A program made the position numbers and the translations under genes. The notes below the pieces were generated by a model. That model was not told where the DNA came from. It worked only from the letters and a program-made list of their open reading frames with translations, and did not search any database. Source: Olivibacter sp036959255 (GTDB lineage Bacteria; Bacteroidota; Bacteroidia; Sphingobacteriales; Sphingobacteriaceae). Taken from it: a DNA stretch of 64,000 nucleotides. Each line of letters starts with the position of its first letter. Within the stretch, counting starts at the first letter, position 1. Below, piece by piece: positions 9,453-18,866 of the stretch. The stretch covers positions 744,001 to 808,000 of the forward strand of contig NZ_JAWMTI010000001.1 of the NCBI RefSeq assembly GCF_036959255.1, read 5' to 3'.

Positions 9453-11841
9453 AAAAACTATAGGCGACACTCAAACGGTAATTCCGTGGTGCTTCGGTTT
9501 GCCAGTAATAACTACTCAGCCAATCATAATAAGAACCACTGAATAAGTATTTATCAAATATATTAAAGGCATTGGCCGTTATACGCATTTTCCTTCCTTC
9601 CCAGAAAATTCCACCATCTACCTTATGATAGTCCGGCAGCCGAAGTTGTCCTTCACCCCAATTGTCTGTTGCACGATTGAGCAACCCGGTATAACCCAAA
9701 GAAACGCCTACGCCATTTAGTGCTTTGACAGGCAACTTATAATTTAACCACCCATTAATTACATGCTTAGCGAAGCCTGGCATTACTTGGCCCACCGTCA
9801 CACTTGTTACGCCGGGCGTCACTTTACTAACTTTCGAATCCGTGTAGGCGTAATTCGCAACAATACGCAAATTAGAACCAATACTTCCTCTTGCATCGAA
9901 CTCGAAGCCTTGCGCTTTTTTCTGTCCTAGCACAATACTTGTAGGATTCGTAGGTGTACTGTTCGGCCCCGTAGTTAATTCGTTGTTCTTCAATATCCTG
10001 TAAACAGATAAAGTGGTATTTAGGTTGCCATCAAACCACTCGTTCTTAATTCCAAATTCCGTATTATTACCCGTTATCGGTTTTAATTTTCCATCATTCT
10101 CAATCGTTCCAGAAGCACTTTGCGGAACAAAAGCCTGATCATAAACAGCATAAACCGACGCACTTTGATGAATCGAATAACTTAATCCTAAACGCGGTGT
10201 GAAACGTTTTGCTTCGTCCGCGCTTTCACCATAATATTGACGAACATAGGTGTAGCGCCCCGCCAGGGTCAATCTTAGTTTATTCTCAAAAAAACCTAAT
10301 TCATCTTGAAAATACAATCCCGTATAACGCTGCCCTTGCAATCCTCCTGCTGCCAAAGCCCTCGCTTCTAAACTCGTACTTCGATCAAAGTTTGGCAATC
10401 CGTTACTCGGTACCCCATAAGAAGGGTTCAGTGGATCGAAATATAAGGTGGCACTGTCACGATCTAAATCATGTGATTGCCCCCAATCAGCAATATATGT
10501 CTTTTTACCCATATCAACACCCGCAAGAATACGATGCCGAACCGGACCTGTTTGTACATCTCCATTAACAAAAACCTGTCCCAATCCCATACGCCCTTGC
10601 GCATCCCAGATACCAACATTTCTAATCACCGTTCGATCCGCATTAACCTTTGACGGCCAAGAGCTGTAGCCTACTTGATCATAGAAGAAATAAGATCCTT
10701 GAGCCGTTAATCGCCAATGATCATTGAACTTATGTTCTAAGGTTAGAAATAAGCTGTGATCATCGATGTTCGTTGGTGGAATACCCGGGTTCGTCATCGT
10801 AAAATCTACCGGTAATGTAGCATAGCCACCCGCCTCAGGCCCAAACACGTAATAAGATCCTACTTCGGTCATCCGTACATGTTGCAGTGTATATTCAGCC
10901 GTCAGTTTCGTTTGCTCATCCACTTGATAAGAAATTACCGGTGCGATACTATATCGATCGTTATATTCATAAGGGCGATGCGAGGCTTTATTTTGCCCCA
11001 TCACATTTAGTCTATATAATAGCTTACCGTCCTTACTCAACTTCCCATCTAAATCGAGTGTTCCTCTAAATAAATCAAAACTGCCCATTGTAAAGCTCGC
11101 CTCTCCTTTTGTAATACCCGTAGGTTTTTTGGTAACCACATTATACAATCCGCTCGGATCCCCATTCGCCAGCATAAACCCTGCGGGTCCCTTAACAAAC
11201 TCGATATGATCTACAAAGCTCATATCCTCTGTTAGAGGCCCCCAATAGGAGCCAACCACATTGAATCCATTTCTAAAAGCTTGAATTTGCGATCCGCGCA
11301 TGTTGATATTCGCGTATAAATCTCCCCAATGCTCTAAGCGAACGGCTCCACTGACATTACGAATCAGTCCATCACTCATACTAACAATCTGTTGATCCGC
11401 TAGCACCTTGTTGGTTACAACTTGAATATTTTGAGGAATTTCCAATAGCGGCTCGTTTAAGCGCAAGCTCGTAGACGTGGTATCTACCTTGTATTGTTTC
11501 TTCTGGCTGGAAATAATTACTTCTTGCAGTTGCTCATTGGTTGCTTGTACCCTAAAATTTTCGACAAGCTCAGTCCCATTAAAACGAATCAGTCGCTCTT
11601 GCTTCTCAATTCCAACAGCTGATAAAACCAATGTGTACTCACCCTCTTTTATGCCTTGAATTTCGTAGCCCCCTGTGCTATTCGTTTTCCCACCTGTACG
11701 TGTCCCTTTAATCCACAGTGATACGCCCACAACTGGCTCCTTCGATTGATTAAGTACCGTCCCTTTAATTTGCGCAAATGTTAAGTGTGTAAAACAGAGA
11801 CTAAGTACGACGAGTAGGTTGAATGATAGTAGTCTTTTCAC
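9451..11841 (-). CDS. TonB-dependent siderophore receptor
   Basis: Outer-membrane beta-barrel that imports ferric siderophores using TonB energy. I start it at the GTG at 11841 (796 residues), because the longer frame from TTG 11880 would begin inside the -7 promoter element. This start gives a clean signal peptide (VKRLLSFNLLVVLSL, cut after FAQ). A carboxypeptidase-like regulatory domain covers about residues 24-110, a TonB box-like EVIISSQKK follows, then a plug with SLRLNEPLLEIPQNIQVV, MRGSQ and VKGPAGFMLANGDPSG, typical of FhuE/FpvA-like siderophore receptors. The barrel ends in an aromatic residue (SVAYSF). It converges on cydB with a shared terminator. The siderophore is not known. Confidence 0.93.
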   Translation of the reverse strand: MKRLLSFNLLVVLSLCFTHLTFAQIKGTVLNQSKEPVVGVSLWIKGTRTGGKTNSTGGYEIQGIKEGEYTLVLSAVGIEKQERLIRFNGTELVENFRVQATNEQLQEVIISSQKKQYKVDTTSTSLRLNEPLLEIPQNIQVVTNKVLADQQIVSMSDGLIRNVSGAVRLEHWGDLYANINMRGSQIQAFRNGFNVVGSYWGPLTEDMSFVDHIEFVKGPAGFMLANGDPSGLYNVVTKKPTGITKGEASFTMGSFDLFRGTLDLDGKLSKDGKLLYRLNVMGQNKASHRPYEYNDRYSIAPVISYQVDEQTKLTAEYTLQHVRMTEVGSYYVFGPEAGGYATLPVDFTMTNPGIPPTNIDDHSLFLTLEHKFNDHWRLTAQGSYFFYDQVGYSSWPSKVNADRTVIRNVGIWDAQGRMGLGQVFVNGDVQTGPVRHRILAGVDMGKKTYIADWGQSHDLDRDSATLYFDPLNPSYGVPSNGLPNFDRSTSLEARALAAGGLQGQRYTGLYFQDELGFFENKLRLTLAGRYTYVRQYYGESADEAKRFTPRLGLSYSIHQSASVYAVYDQAFVPQSASGTIENDGKLKPITGNNTEFGIKNEWFDGNLNTTLSVYRILKNNELTTGPNSTPTNPTSIVLGQKKAQGFEFDARGSIGSNLRIVANYAYTDSKVSKVTPGVTSVTVGQVMPGFAKHVINGWLNYKLPVKALNGVGVSLGYTGLLNRATDNWGEGQLRLPDYHKVDGGIFWEGRKMRITANAFNIFDKYLFSGSYYDWLSSYYWQTEAPRNYRLSVAYSF

Positions 11842-11877
11842 TTTATTTAGAATAAATCTAGTTAAACAAATTTTGCA

Positions 11878-11908
11878 CAAACGTACAATTTGTTTAAAAA
11901 TTTGTCAA
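11878..11908 (-). promoter_or_regulatory. Promoter of the TonB siderophore receptor
   Basis: Read on the minus strand, TTGAC (11908-11904) is followed after 18 bp by TACGTTTG (11885-11878), a good match to the Bacteroidota -33/-7 promoter. This puts the RNA start near 11870 and decides for the GTG at 11841 as start codon. Confidence 0.65.
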
Positions 11909-11918
11909 CTTTTTTTAG

Positions 11919-11935
11919 ACTTATTTTAAATAAGT
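11919..11935. promoter_or_regulatory. 17-bp palindrome upstream of the TonB receptor promoter
   Basis: ACTTATTT-T-AAATAAGT is a perfect odd-centred palindrome placed just upstream of the -33 box. A second inverted repeat, TTATTC-tgta-GAATAA, lies nearer the AAA gene at about 11961-11976. Either could be an operator, for example for an iron-responsive repressor; I cannot assign the protein. Confidence 0.4.
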
Positions 11936-11998
11936 GAATATTGGTATATCACCGGTGAAACTTATTCTGTAGAATAAATATAGCAGATGATCCCTAAG

Positions 11999-13495
11999 CT
12001 ACCTAAAATCTTCATCATCCAATTCATCTTCATCATCCTGTTCAAATGAAGAGTTAAAAAGGCTACCGAACATATCTGAAAAAGCAAATCCGCCATTCAT
12101 CATATTTTTACTGAGTTGAGAATATTCTGCCAATCCGTGTAAAACGAATTCCATGAGCAGCAACGTTTGGTTGTCCGTCAATTTCTTATGAAAATCTTTC
12201 ACAACCGTCTTTAAACCAGGCACATGATTTAAGATCATTGCATATTCTTCCGTGGGCAAAGCATCATTAATATCCAATTTATTTCCTGCCGTGAACCAAT
12301 CGATAATATCTTGATAAGGATTGCTGGCCTTAGTTTTTTTTATTTTTTCCGGATCAGGGAAATATTCTGCAAACAAGGTTTTAATCGCATTGCTAATCAG
12401 CTTGTTTGCAACATGAACGGGACCTTCCAATTCACCTTCATATACTAATTCGATCTTCCCTGTGATAGCCGGGATAATGCCAACTAAGTCGGCGATCCGA
12501 GTAAAAGTTCTCTCCTCTTCCGATAATAGCATCCGTCGCTCTGCTGTACTGACCAAATTTTCATAGGCCGAAATTGTCAACCGAGCGGACACCCCCGATT
12601 TTTGGTCAATAAATTCACTTTTCCTAGCCTCAAAAGCCACCTGTTCGACCAAATTTTTCAACAGTCTATCGACTTCAATGAGCATCTTTTGTTGAGAAGA
12701 AAGTCGGGCTTCCTGAAAAGTAATTGCTCTTGATATATCGATCGTTTTTGGATAATGTGTCAATATCTGGCTTTCTATCCGATCTTTCAATGGGGTTACA
12801 ATAGACCCTCGATTCGTATAATCTTCCGGATTAGCCGTAAAAACAAATTGGATATCCAAAGGTAACCGTAACTTAAAGCCCCGAATTTGGATATCCTTTT
12901 CCTGTAACATATTGAAAAGGGCTACCTGTATCCTTGCCTGCAAGTCCGGCAGCTCATTAATTACAAAGATTCCACGATGCGCCCTCGGTATCAATCCAAA
13001 ATGAATAACGCGTTCATCATTATAGGTAAGTTTGAGGGTCGCAGCCTTAATCGGATCTACATCACCCACTAAATCAGCAACGGTTACGTCCGGTGTCGCC
13101 AATTTTTCGGTATAACGTTCGCTGCGATGCAACCACGCAATCGGCGTATCATCCCCTTTTTTTTCTATCTCTTGCTTAGCGAACCAGGAAATGGGGTTTA
13201 TCGGATCATCAAATATTTCACTTCCCGCCACGTAAGGTATATATTCATCGAGCAAATTAACCATTAAACGCGCTATTCGTGTCTTTGCTTGCCCACGTAA
13301 GCCTAATAAAAGAACATTGTGTTGCGAAAGAATGGCGGTTTGCAGTTCAGGGATAACAGTTTCCTCATAGCCTAAAACCCCTTCAAACCCTTCTTCTTTA
13401 CTTTTTAACTGTTTGATTAGGTTCTCTCGTAATTCTTCTTTTACCGATCTACTTTTATATCCAGCTGCTTTTAATTCACCTAATGTCTTGACCAT
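11999..13495 (-). CDS. MoxR/ChlI-like AAA+ ATPase
   Basis: 498-residue cytoplasmic AAA+ ATPase of the MoxR/magnesium-chelatase I type. It probably acts as a chaperone-like ATPase with the VWA protein encoded upstream. The Walker A motif is in LLGLRGQAKTRIAR (near residue 95), the Walker B-like segment is GIFVINELPDL, and FTANPEDYTNRG is the sensor 1 region. The C-terminus is acidic (EQDDEDELDDEDFR). In chlorophyll-free bacteria such AAA-VWA pairs act in metal insertion, protein maturation or envelope stress; nothing here indicates cobalt or magnesium chelation. It lies 169 bp downstream of the VWA gene on the same strand. Confidence 0.88.
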   Translation of the reverse strand: MVKTLGELKAAGYKSRSVKEELRENLIKQLKSKEEGFEGVLGYEETVIPELQTAILSQHNVLLLGLRGQAKTRIARLMVNLLDEYIPYVAGSEIFDDPINPISWFAKQEIEKKGDDTPIAWLHRSERYTEKLATPDVTVADLVGDVDPIKAATLKLTYNDERVIHFGLIPRAHRGIFVINELPDLQARIQVALFNMLQEKDIQIRGFKLRLPLDIQFVFTANPEDYTNRGSIVTPLKDRIESQILTHYPKTIDISRAITFQEARLSSQQKMLIEVDRLLKNLVEQVAFEARKSEFIDQKSGVSARLTISAYENLVSTAERRMLLSEEERTFTRIADLVGIIPAITGKIELVYEGELEGPVHVANKLISNAIKTLFAEYFPDPEKIKKTKASNPYQDIIDWFTAGNKLDINDALPTEEYAMILNHVPGLKTVVKDFHKKLTDNQTLLLMEFVLHGLAEYSQLSKNMMNGGFAFSDMFGSLFNSSFEQDDEDELDDEDFR

Positions 13496-13664
13496 AGTTA
13501 TATTGAGTAATTAGCTTTAGAAATTAGCCCAAAGCCTTGTTATTATCAGTTATCAACCATCCACCTTGTAGTTTTACCTTAGCCATTCTATCTCTCGTCG
13601 GAGTTTAGTACTTTCGACTCGCAGACCTTCAGCTAATAGCCAACACCTAAAGGCTAATGGCTCA
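13496..13664. repeat. Spacer with degenerate GCTAATGGCTA-type intergenic repeat
   Basis: The gap between the AAA and VWA genes holds words such as GTTATTATCAGTTATC, CAGCTAATAGCC and AAAGGCTAATGGCT. They resemble the intergenic hairpin repeat family seen near the permeases and after 27839, but no long stem is intact. No gene is visible. Confidence 0.35.
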
Positions 13665-14762
13665 TCACCTTACCGTTCTTCTTCTATTTTTAATATAATC
13701 TTCAAAAATATACTCACCCAGTCCATTTAGCGAGCTATAAAAAGCTTTACCGCCATTAACCTGTGTAAACTGACGAACAAATTGCTGCAAATAGGGATCC
13801 CTAGCGATCATAAAAGTAGTAATTGGTATTTTTAATCGCTTACATTGTGCCGCCATGGTGAGTGTTTTATTAACCACTTTGCGATCCAAACCCATACTAT
13901 TTTTATAGTACCTTCCATGTTCCTTCAGACAAGTTGGCTTACCATCGGTAATCATAAAGATTTGCTTATTATGCGTTTTTCGTCTTCGCAATAAATCGGT
14001 TGCCAGTTCTAAACCGGCGTAGGTATTTGTATGGTAGGGCCCCACTTGAAGATAAGGCAAATCTTTCAAGGTAATAGGCCAGGCGTCGTTTCCAAAAACC
14101 ACAATATCAAGTGTATCTTTAGGGTACTTGGTCCGAATAAGCTCGGCTAAAGCCATCGCCACTTTCTTTGCCGGTGTAATTCGGTCCTCTCCATACAAAA
14201 TCATACTGTGTGATATATCAATCATCAACACGGTAGAGGTAAGTGTTTTATAATCCCTTTCTTCGACTTCTAAATCGCGTTCGGTCAAGGTGAAATTCTG
14301 TAATCCGTGATTGATTTGTGCATTATGAATCGAAGCCGTCATATCAATTTGGTCCAAGCTGTCGCCATATTGATATTCTCGACGATCCGCATTTTTCTCT
14401 TCACCTACACCACTACGATTACTTCCATGATTTCCTTTGCCCGATTTCTTCAACTTCCCGAAAATCTCTTCTAAAGCCGACTGTCGGATCGTTTGTTCTG
14501 TTTTGGGGGTAATTTGAAACGAACCATCCAAAGGATTCTCCTGGAGATAGCCCTTATTTTTGAGATCTTCGATGAAATCGCCCATCCCATATTCGTCGTC
14601 GGTCAGCTTATATTGCTTATCCAACTCATTCATCCATGCCAGAGCTTCTGCCGCATCACCTGCTGTATAGTTGAGTAATTGACTAAACAATTTTAACAGG
14701 TTATCGAAGCCTCCTTTAGGCATATCACTCGGAAGAAATTCCGAAAATCGAAATCCTCTCAT
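13665..14762 (-). CDS. VWA domain protein, partner of the AAA+ ATPase
   Basis: 365-residue cytoplasmic protein starting at the ATG at 14762 (MRGFRFSEF); the longer frame from a TTG at 14798 is less likely. The C-terminal half, about residues 170-365, is a von Willebrand factor A domain with a complete metal-ion-dependent adhesion site: VLMIDISHSMILYG supplies DxSxS, TNTYAG the Thr, and MITDGKP the Asp. The N-terminal half is charged and helical, with linkers rich in Gly and Lys. Pairing with the MoxR/ChlI-like ATPase downstream on the same strand is the classic AAA-VWA arrangement, in which the VWA protein recruits a substrate for remodelling. No signal peptide or membrane segment is seen, unlike BatA/BatB. 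Confidence 0.85.
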   Translation of the reverse strand: MRGFRFSEFLPSDMPKGGFDNLLKLFSQLLNYTAGDAAEALAWMNELDKQYKLTDDEYGMGDFIEDLKNKGYLQENPLDGSFQITPKTEQTIRQSALEEIFGKLKKSGKGNHGSNRSGVGEEKNADRREYQYGDSLDQIDMTASIHNAQINHGLQNFTLTERDLEVEERDYKTLTSTVLMIDISHSMILYGEDRITPAKKVAMALAELIRTKYPKDTLDIVVFGNDAWPITLKDLPYLQVGPYHTNTYAGLELATDLLRRRKTHNKQIFMITDGKPTCLKEHGRYYKNSMGLDRKVVNKTLTMAAQCKRLKIPITTFMIARDPYLQQFVRQFTQVNGGKAFYSSLNGLGEYIFEDYIKNRRRTVR

Positions 14763-14883
14763 TTTGCTCCCTTCTTCTTTACTTATAAGCGCGTCCAAAA
14801 AAAGCCCTTTCTATTCTAATAGTTGTAAACACCTTACCTTGGTTGTCAACATCTATCCTCATGTCGCTAGTAGCGCGCTTATT

Positions 14884-15009
14884 ATGAATACTCAATCGAA
14901 GATAAAATTTTCCACGGAGAATATTTCTAAGCTCAAGGTCATTTTTAATACGGAACCTTCGGAAACCACTAGGCAGCTATCAGCTTTATTCAAAAAACTG
15001 TATAGCTAA
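14884..15009 (+). CDS. Possible small ORF, 41 residues
   Basis: A short frame, MNTQSKIKFSTENISKLK onward to LSALFKKLYS, sits in the 268-bp gap between the VWA and oxidoreductase genes, on the opposite strand. Its composition is protein-like (charged, no stop-rich runs) but I recognise no family and no promoter. It could equally be chance. Otherwise the gap holds nothing I can name. Confidence 0.22.
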   Translation: MNTQSKIKFSTENISKLKVIFNTEPSETTRQLSALFKKLYS

Positions 15010-15030
15010 TTACTGAAAATGAAGGCTTCC

Positions 15031-16074
15031 TTATAATTGCACAACAGCACCGTTTTGCGCGCTTTCAATAGCCGCTTCAATAAGCTTCATGGTTTGAACG
15101 CCCTCAGCTGCCGTAACCGGTTCGGCTTCCTGATTAACGATCGCTTGGTAAACTCCTTCAAAGAAATCAAGATAATTTCCTTTTTCAGAAGGAACTCGCT
15201 CTTTAAAGTCCTTACCATCTCGTTCGGCATGCAGTATGCCCCATTCACTTTCAGGTTCCTCACACCAGCTCGTTGTATCTGGCTTTTCACCTGCCAGGAG
15301 CCGATCCTCTTGCCTATCTGCCCTGCTTTTCAAGAAAGAACCATTTTTACCGTGAACGATATACGACGGTGCCATCTCCCTGGCAAGAAAACCACCTTTT
15401 AAACGTACTCGCTTATCCGCATAGTACAAAATCAATTCGAAGTAGTCATTTACCTGTGAGTTGGTTCGCATAATTGCTAAATCTGCAAAGATAGCCTTGG
15501 GATAGCCAAAAAGGGAGAGAGCCTGGTCAATCATATGCGGACCACGATCCCTTATCAGGCCAGCAGCAGGAGAAGGTTCTTCCAGATGCGCCTTTGTATT
15601 CAATTTGGGGAGATAGGCCTCATAAGAAAACGTGACTTCTACAATTTCCCCCAAAACACCTGATTTCACGATCTTCTTAACGGTTTTAAAATCACTATCC
15701 CATCGGCGGTTTTGGAAAACCGCTAGTTTGAGTCCACGCTCCTTCGCCAGTGCCTCTAAGGCTGTAGCTTCTGCAGCTGTGATGGTGAACGCTTTTTCAA
15801 CAACTGCATGTTTACCCGCTTCAAGCACCTTCTTTGTAAAATCATAGTGCGTCCCTGTTGGTGTATTGACGATAACCAATTCAACTGATTCATCGTTTAA
15901 AATAGATTCAAGAGACGGATAACTCGTCACATCGGGATAGTCCTTTTGAATAAGTTTTTTACTTCTCTCCCAAGAGCCGGTCAACAAAAATCCTGGATGT
16001 AAATCAATAAAGGGTGCATGGAATACACTACCTGACATTCCGTATGATAATAAAGCAGTTTTAATGGTATGCAT
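15031..16074 (-). CDS. Gfo/Idh/MocA family oxidoreductase (cytoplasmic)
   Basis: 347-residue NAD(P)-dependent dehydrogenase with an N-terminal Rossmann fold (about 1-120) and a C-terminal alpha/beta substrate domain. The nucleotide-binding loop is LLSYGMSGSVFHAPFI, which resembles the YdgJ/YhhX-type subgroup (G-x-G-x-x-F-H-A-P). The conserved VEKAFTITAAEA segment supplies the catalytic Lys of the EKP-like motif (EKA here), and GLIRDRGPHMIDQALSLFG carries the GxHxxD-like motif. No signal peptide is present, unlike the paralogue at 35642-36856. It stands alone. Likely substrate is a sugar or inositol derivative, not determined. Confidence 0.88.
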   Translation of the reverse strand: MHTIKTALLSYGMSGSVFHAPFIDLHPGFLLTGSWERSKKLIQKDYPDVTSYPSLESILNDESVELVIVNTPTGTHYDFTKKVLEAGKHAVVEKAFTITAAEATALEALAKERGLKLAVFQNRRWDSDFKTVKKIVKSGVLGEIVEVTFSYEAYLPKLNTKAHLEEPSPAAGLIRDRGPHMIDQALSLFGYPKAIFADLAIMRTNSQVNDYFELILYYADKRVRLKGGFLAREMAPSYIVHGKNGSFLKSRADRQEDRLLAGEKPDTTSWCEEPESEWGILHAERDGKDFKERVPSEKGNYLDFFEGVYQAIVNQEAEPVTAAEGVQTMKLIEAAIESAQNGAVVQL

Positions 16075-16212
16075 CGATAAATTCTATTGGTTTTCTTTCA
16101 AACCTAGTCTATTTTTCCGAATTTTCGGTTCTTTCAAACAAATTTATTGGGAATCAGTTATTTTAAAGTGAAGAATAGATGAAATTATTTTCTCTTTTTC
16201 AGTAGATAAACC

Positions 16213-16686
16213 ATGCGTATGATTAACCTAAAGGTAAATGGTAAGAACTATTCATTAAAGGTAGCACCCGATACACCCTTACTGTATGTATTGCGAAACA
16301 ACTTGCAGCTTAATGGACCGAAGTATGGTTGTGGTATCGAGCGGTGCGGCTCCTGTATGGTACTATTGGACGGCGTAGCTATGCCCTCTTGCAAACGACC
16401 GTGCAATTCGCTTGAAAATGTGTCGATAACGACGTTGGAAGGTCTGGGCCAAAACAAGCAGCCTGATCCGGTCCAAGAAGCCTTTATCACAGAACAGGCA
16501 GCTCAATGTGGTTATTGTATCAATGGTATGATTATCGCCTCGAAAGCTTTGTTACAGGAGAATCCAAACCCAACGGATAAAGAAATCCGACTAGCTCTGC
16601 AGCGGGTATTATGTCGCTGTGGCAGTCATAATCGTGTTATACGGGCGGTCCGTCAAGCCTCCCTTAGGTTAAGGACCCAGCTATGA
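16213..16686 (+). CDS. (2Fe-2S)-binding subunit of a molybdenum hydroxylase (IorA-like)
   Basis: 157-residue electron-transfer subunit with two [2Fe-2S] clusters. The N-terminal plant-ferredoxin fold carries YGCGIERCGSC and a following Cys (MPSCKRPC). The C-terminal helical domain carries AAQCGYCINGMI and VLCRCGSHNRV. This matches the small subunit of isoquinoline 1-oxidoreductase and related aldehyde or N-heterocycle oxidoreductases. Its stop overlaps the start of the molybdopterin subunit by 4 bp (ATGA), so translation is coupled. There is no separate FAD subunit, as expected for the IorAB type, which passes electrons to a cytochrome or other acceptor. An alternative start is the ATG at 16219. 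Confidence 0.92.
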   Translation: MRMINLKVNGKNYSLKVAPDTPLLYVLRNNLQLNGPKYGCGIERCGSCMVLLDGVAMPSCKRPCNSLENVSITTLEGLGQNKQPDPVQEAFITEQAAQCGYCINGMIIASKALLQENPNPTDKEIRLALQRVLCRCGSHNRVIRAVRQASLRLRTQL

Positions 16687-18866
16687 ATAGAAAAGACTTT
16701 ATAGCGAAGACGGGGCAACTTATTATCGGCTTTCACCTCTTTCCGCTTTTTTATTGCACATCAGGCAAAGGAACCACAAAATCCATAAATAGCAACCGCA
16801 TTGATGCTTGGTTAAGATTAAACGATCAGGGAAAAGTGACCTTGCTGACCGGGAAGATGGAGCTTGGCCAAGGAATCCGTATTGCGCTGAAACAAATTGC
16901 TGCTGAAGAACTGGATGTTGAGCTCAACCGTATTGAAATCATTATAGCGGATACCGAGCTTACACCTGACGAACGATATACAGCGGGGAGTGCTTCCATC
17001 GAAAATAGTGGAATGAGTATCCGTCAAGCTTCAGCCGAAGCCCGTTATCAATTGACTAAAATGGCTTCCGAAAGGCTGCATCGGCCAATGGAGTCACTTA
17101 CCGTTCGAGATGGACTCGTTCTTGATCCATCGCAGCCTCAAAAAGCCATAAGCTATTGGGAATTACTCAAGGGAGAAAATATCCAAGGCGAAATTACAGG
17201 GAGCGCACCCGTTAAAAATCCGAAAGATTATCGGCTCATCGGTAAAGATATCCCTCGCGATGATATACAGGCCATGGTAACAGGTACCCCTTATTATATA
17301 CAAGACCTGCGATTCCCTGCAATGTTGCATGCTCGAATAATTCGCCCTCCCGTCTATGATGCCGAACTCGTATCTTTTCCCGAAAAAGAGCTTGCCAAAA
17401 TAGCCGAAGTGAAGAAAATAATTCGAAATGGTAATTTTCTAGCCGTCGTGGCAGAAGAAGAATATCAAGCCATCCGAGCATGGGAGTATTTGCGATCTTT
17501 CACTAAATGGAAATCAAAACCTTTGCCTTCTCAATCGACGTTATTTGAGGATATGGCCCGTGTTAATGGGGACAGAAAGGTAGTAGAGGCAAGAGGAGAA
17601 ATAGATAAATCTACCTTATCACAGATTGAAGCCGTATATACACGTCCCTATCATATGCACGGGTCTATCGGTCCCTCTTGCGCATTGGCAAAGTGGGATT
17701 CAAACAGCTTAACAATATGGACACATAGTCAAGGTGTTTATCCCCTAAGGAAAAGTCTGTCCGATCTGCTGGATCTCCCGGAAGCATCAATCCATGTTAT
17801 CGGTGTTGCGGGTTCGGGCTGTTACGGTCATAATGGCGCTGATGATGTAGCGGCAGATGTGGCCCTAATTTCGCTTGCACTCCCCGGGAAAACTGTTCGC
17901 TTGCAATGGATGCGTGAAGATGAACATCTTTGGGAGCCGTACGGATCCGCTATGCGCATTCATCTACGGGCTGGTCTTCAAGATGGAAAAATCAGTTACC
18001 TGGAAAGCGATTTATGGTCAGATACCCATAGTGTCCGCCCTGGAGGAGATGCTTCTCTACTTTTAGCAGCGCGATATATCCACCCAAAGAGATCCATTGA
18101 AAGAACAGGTGTGTCGGGCGGTGCTTATCGAAACGCCGTTCCCCTTTACAGCATCGCTGACCTAAAGGTTACAGCTCATGCCTACCAAGGCCCCCTACGC
18201 ACATCTGCCCTGCGAAGCCTGGGTGCCTACGCAAACATCTTCGCTTTGGAGTCATTTATCGATGAATTGGCGTTGACGGTTCAGCAAGACCCTGCAGCAT
18301 TTCGTTTAAAGCATTTAAGCGATTCGAGAGCAGTTGCCGTTATAAAAGCGGTATGTGATAAGGTTCAGTGGGATAAACGAACTGAACGGCAAGGGATTGG
18401 TTTTGGACTTGCATTTGCGCAATATAAAAACCAAGCAGCTTACTTTGCCGTGGTGGCCGAGGTCGCCGTGGACCATGTAAATAAAACTTTTAAAGTCATT
18501 AAGTTAACAGGTGCCATTGATGCGGGTCAAACGATTAATTCAGATGGACTAAAAAATCAAACAGAAGGAGGTATGATTCAATCGGCAAGCTGGACACTAT
18601 TCGAAGAGGTCAAGTATTCAGAACAGGGCATACAAAGCGATACTTGGGAAAAGTATCCCATTATGCGCTTCTCCGATGTACCTAAAACCGAGGTGATAAT
18701 TATTGACAGACCCGACGAAAGACCGGTAGGTGCAGGTGAGGCAGCACAGGGTCCGACTAGCGCTGCGATAGCCAATGCACTATGCGCGGCCAACAATATG
18801 CGCTTAAGAAATTTGCCACTGATGGCGAACAAGGAGCCATGGAATCATTACCCTTCTGAAGGATAG
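16683..18866 (+). CDS. Molybdopterin-binding subunit of a molybdenum hydroxylase (IorB-like)
   Basis: 727-residue large subunit that binds the Mo-pterin cofactor and hydroxylates an aldehyde or N-heterocycle. The N-terminal 25 residues (MNRKDFIAKTGQLIIG) resemble a degenerate Tat or Sec signal followed by a Cys (FYCTS), so a periplasmic or membrane-bound site is possible. Motifs seen are TGKMELGQGIR (about 58-68), GSGCYGHNGADD, the SGGAYRNAVPL loop, and near the C-terminus PVGAGEAAQGPTSAAIANA, where the Glu is the catalytic base in this family. It is transcribed with the 2Fe-2S subunit. Its 3' end overlaps the convergent VF530 gene by 19 bp. No MoCo chaperone gene (XdhC or MobA-like) is nearby. 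Substrate not assignable. Confidence 0.9.
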   Translation: MNRKDFIAKTGQLIIGFHLFPLFYCTSGKGTTKSINSNRIDAWLRLNDQGKVTLLTGKMELGQGIRIALKQIAAEELDVELNRIEIIIADTELTPDERYTAGSASIENSGMSIRQASAEARYQLTKMASERLHRPMESLTVRDGLVLDPSQPQKAISYWELLKGENIQGEITGSAPVKNPKDYRLIGKDIPRDDIQAMVTGTPYYIQDLRFPAMLHARIIRPPVYDAELVSFPEKELAKIAEVKKIIRNGNFLAVVAEEEYQAIRAWEYLRSFTKWKSKPLPSQSTLFEDMARVNGDRKVVEARGEIDKSTLSQIEAVYTRPYHMHGSIGPSCALAKWDSNSLTIWTHSQGVYPLRKSLSDLLDLPEASIHVIGVAGSGCYGHNGADDVAADVALISLALPGKTVRLQWMREDEHLWEPYGSAMRIHLRAGLQDGKISYLESDLWSDTHSVRPGGDASLLLAARYIHPKRSIERTGVSGGAYRNAVPLYSIADLKVTAHAYQGPLRTSALRSLGAYANIFALESFIDELALTVQQDPAAFRLKHLSDSRAVAVIKAVCDKVQWDKRTERQGIGFGLAFAQYKNQAAYFAVVAEVAVDHVNKTFKVIKLTGAIDAGQTINSDGLKNQTEGGMIQSASWTLFEEVKYSEQGIQSDTWEKYPIMRFSDVPKTEVIIIDRPDERPVGAGEAAQGPTSAAIANALCAANNMRLRNLPLMANKEPWNHYPSEG

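Noticed and set aside
10209..10669. Two overlapping plus-strand frames within the TonB receptor gene
   Set aside because: They are antisense to a well-conserved barrel region, have no promoter and resemble no family.
11842..11880. Longer TonB receptor starting at TTG 11880
   Set aside because: The TTG forms part of the -7 box TACGTTTG and the extension precedes an otherwise perfect signal peptide.
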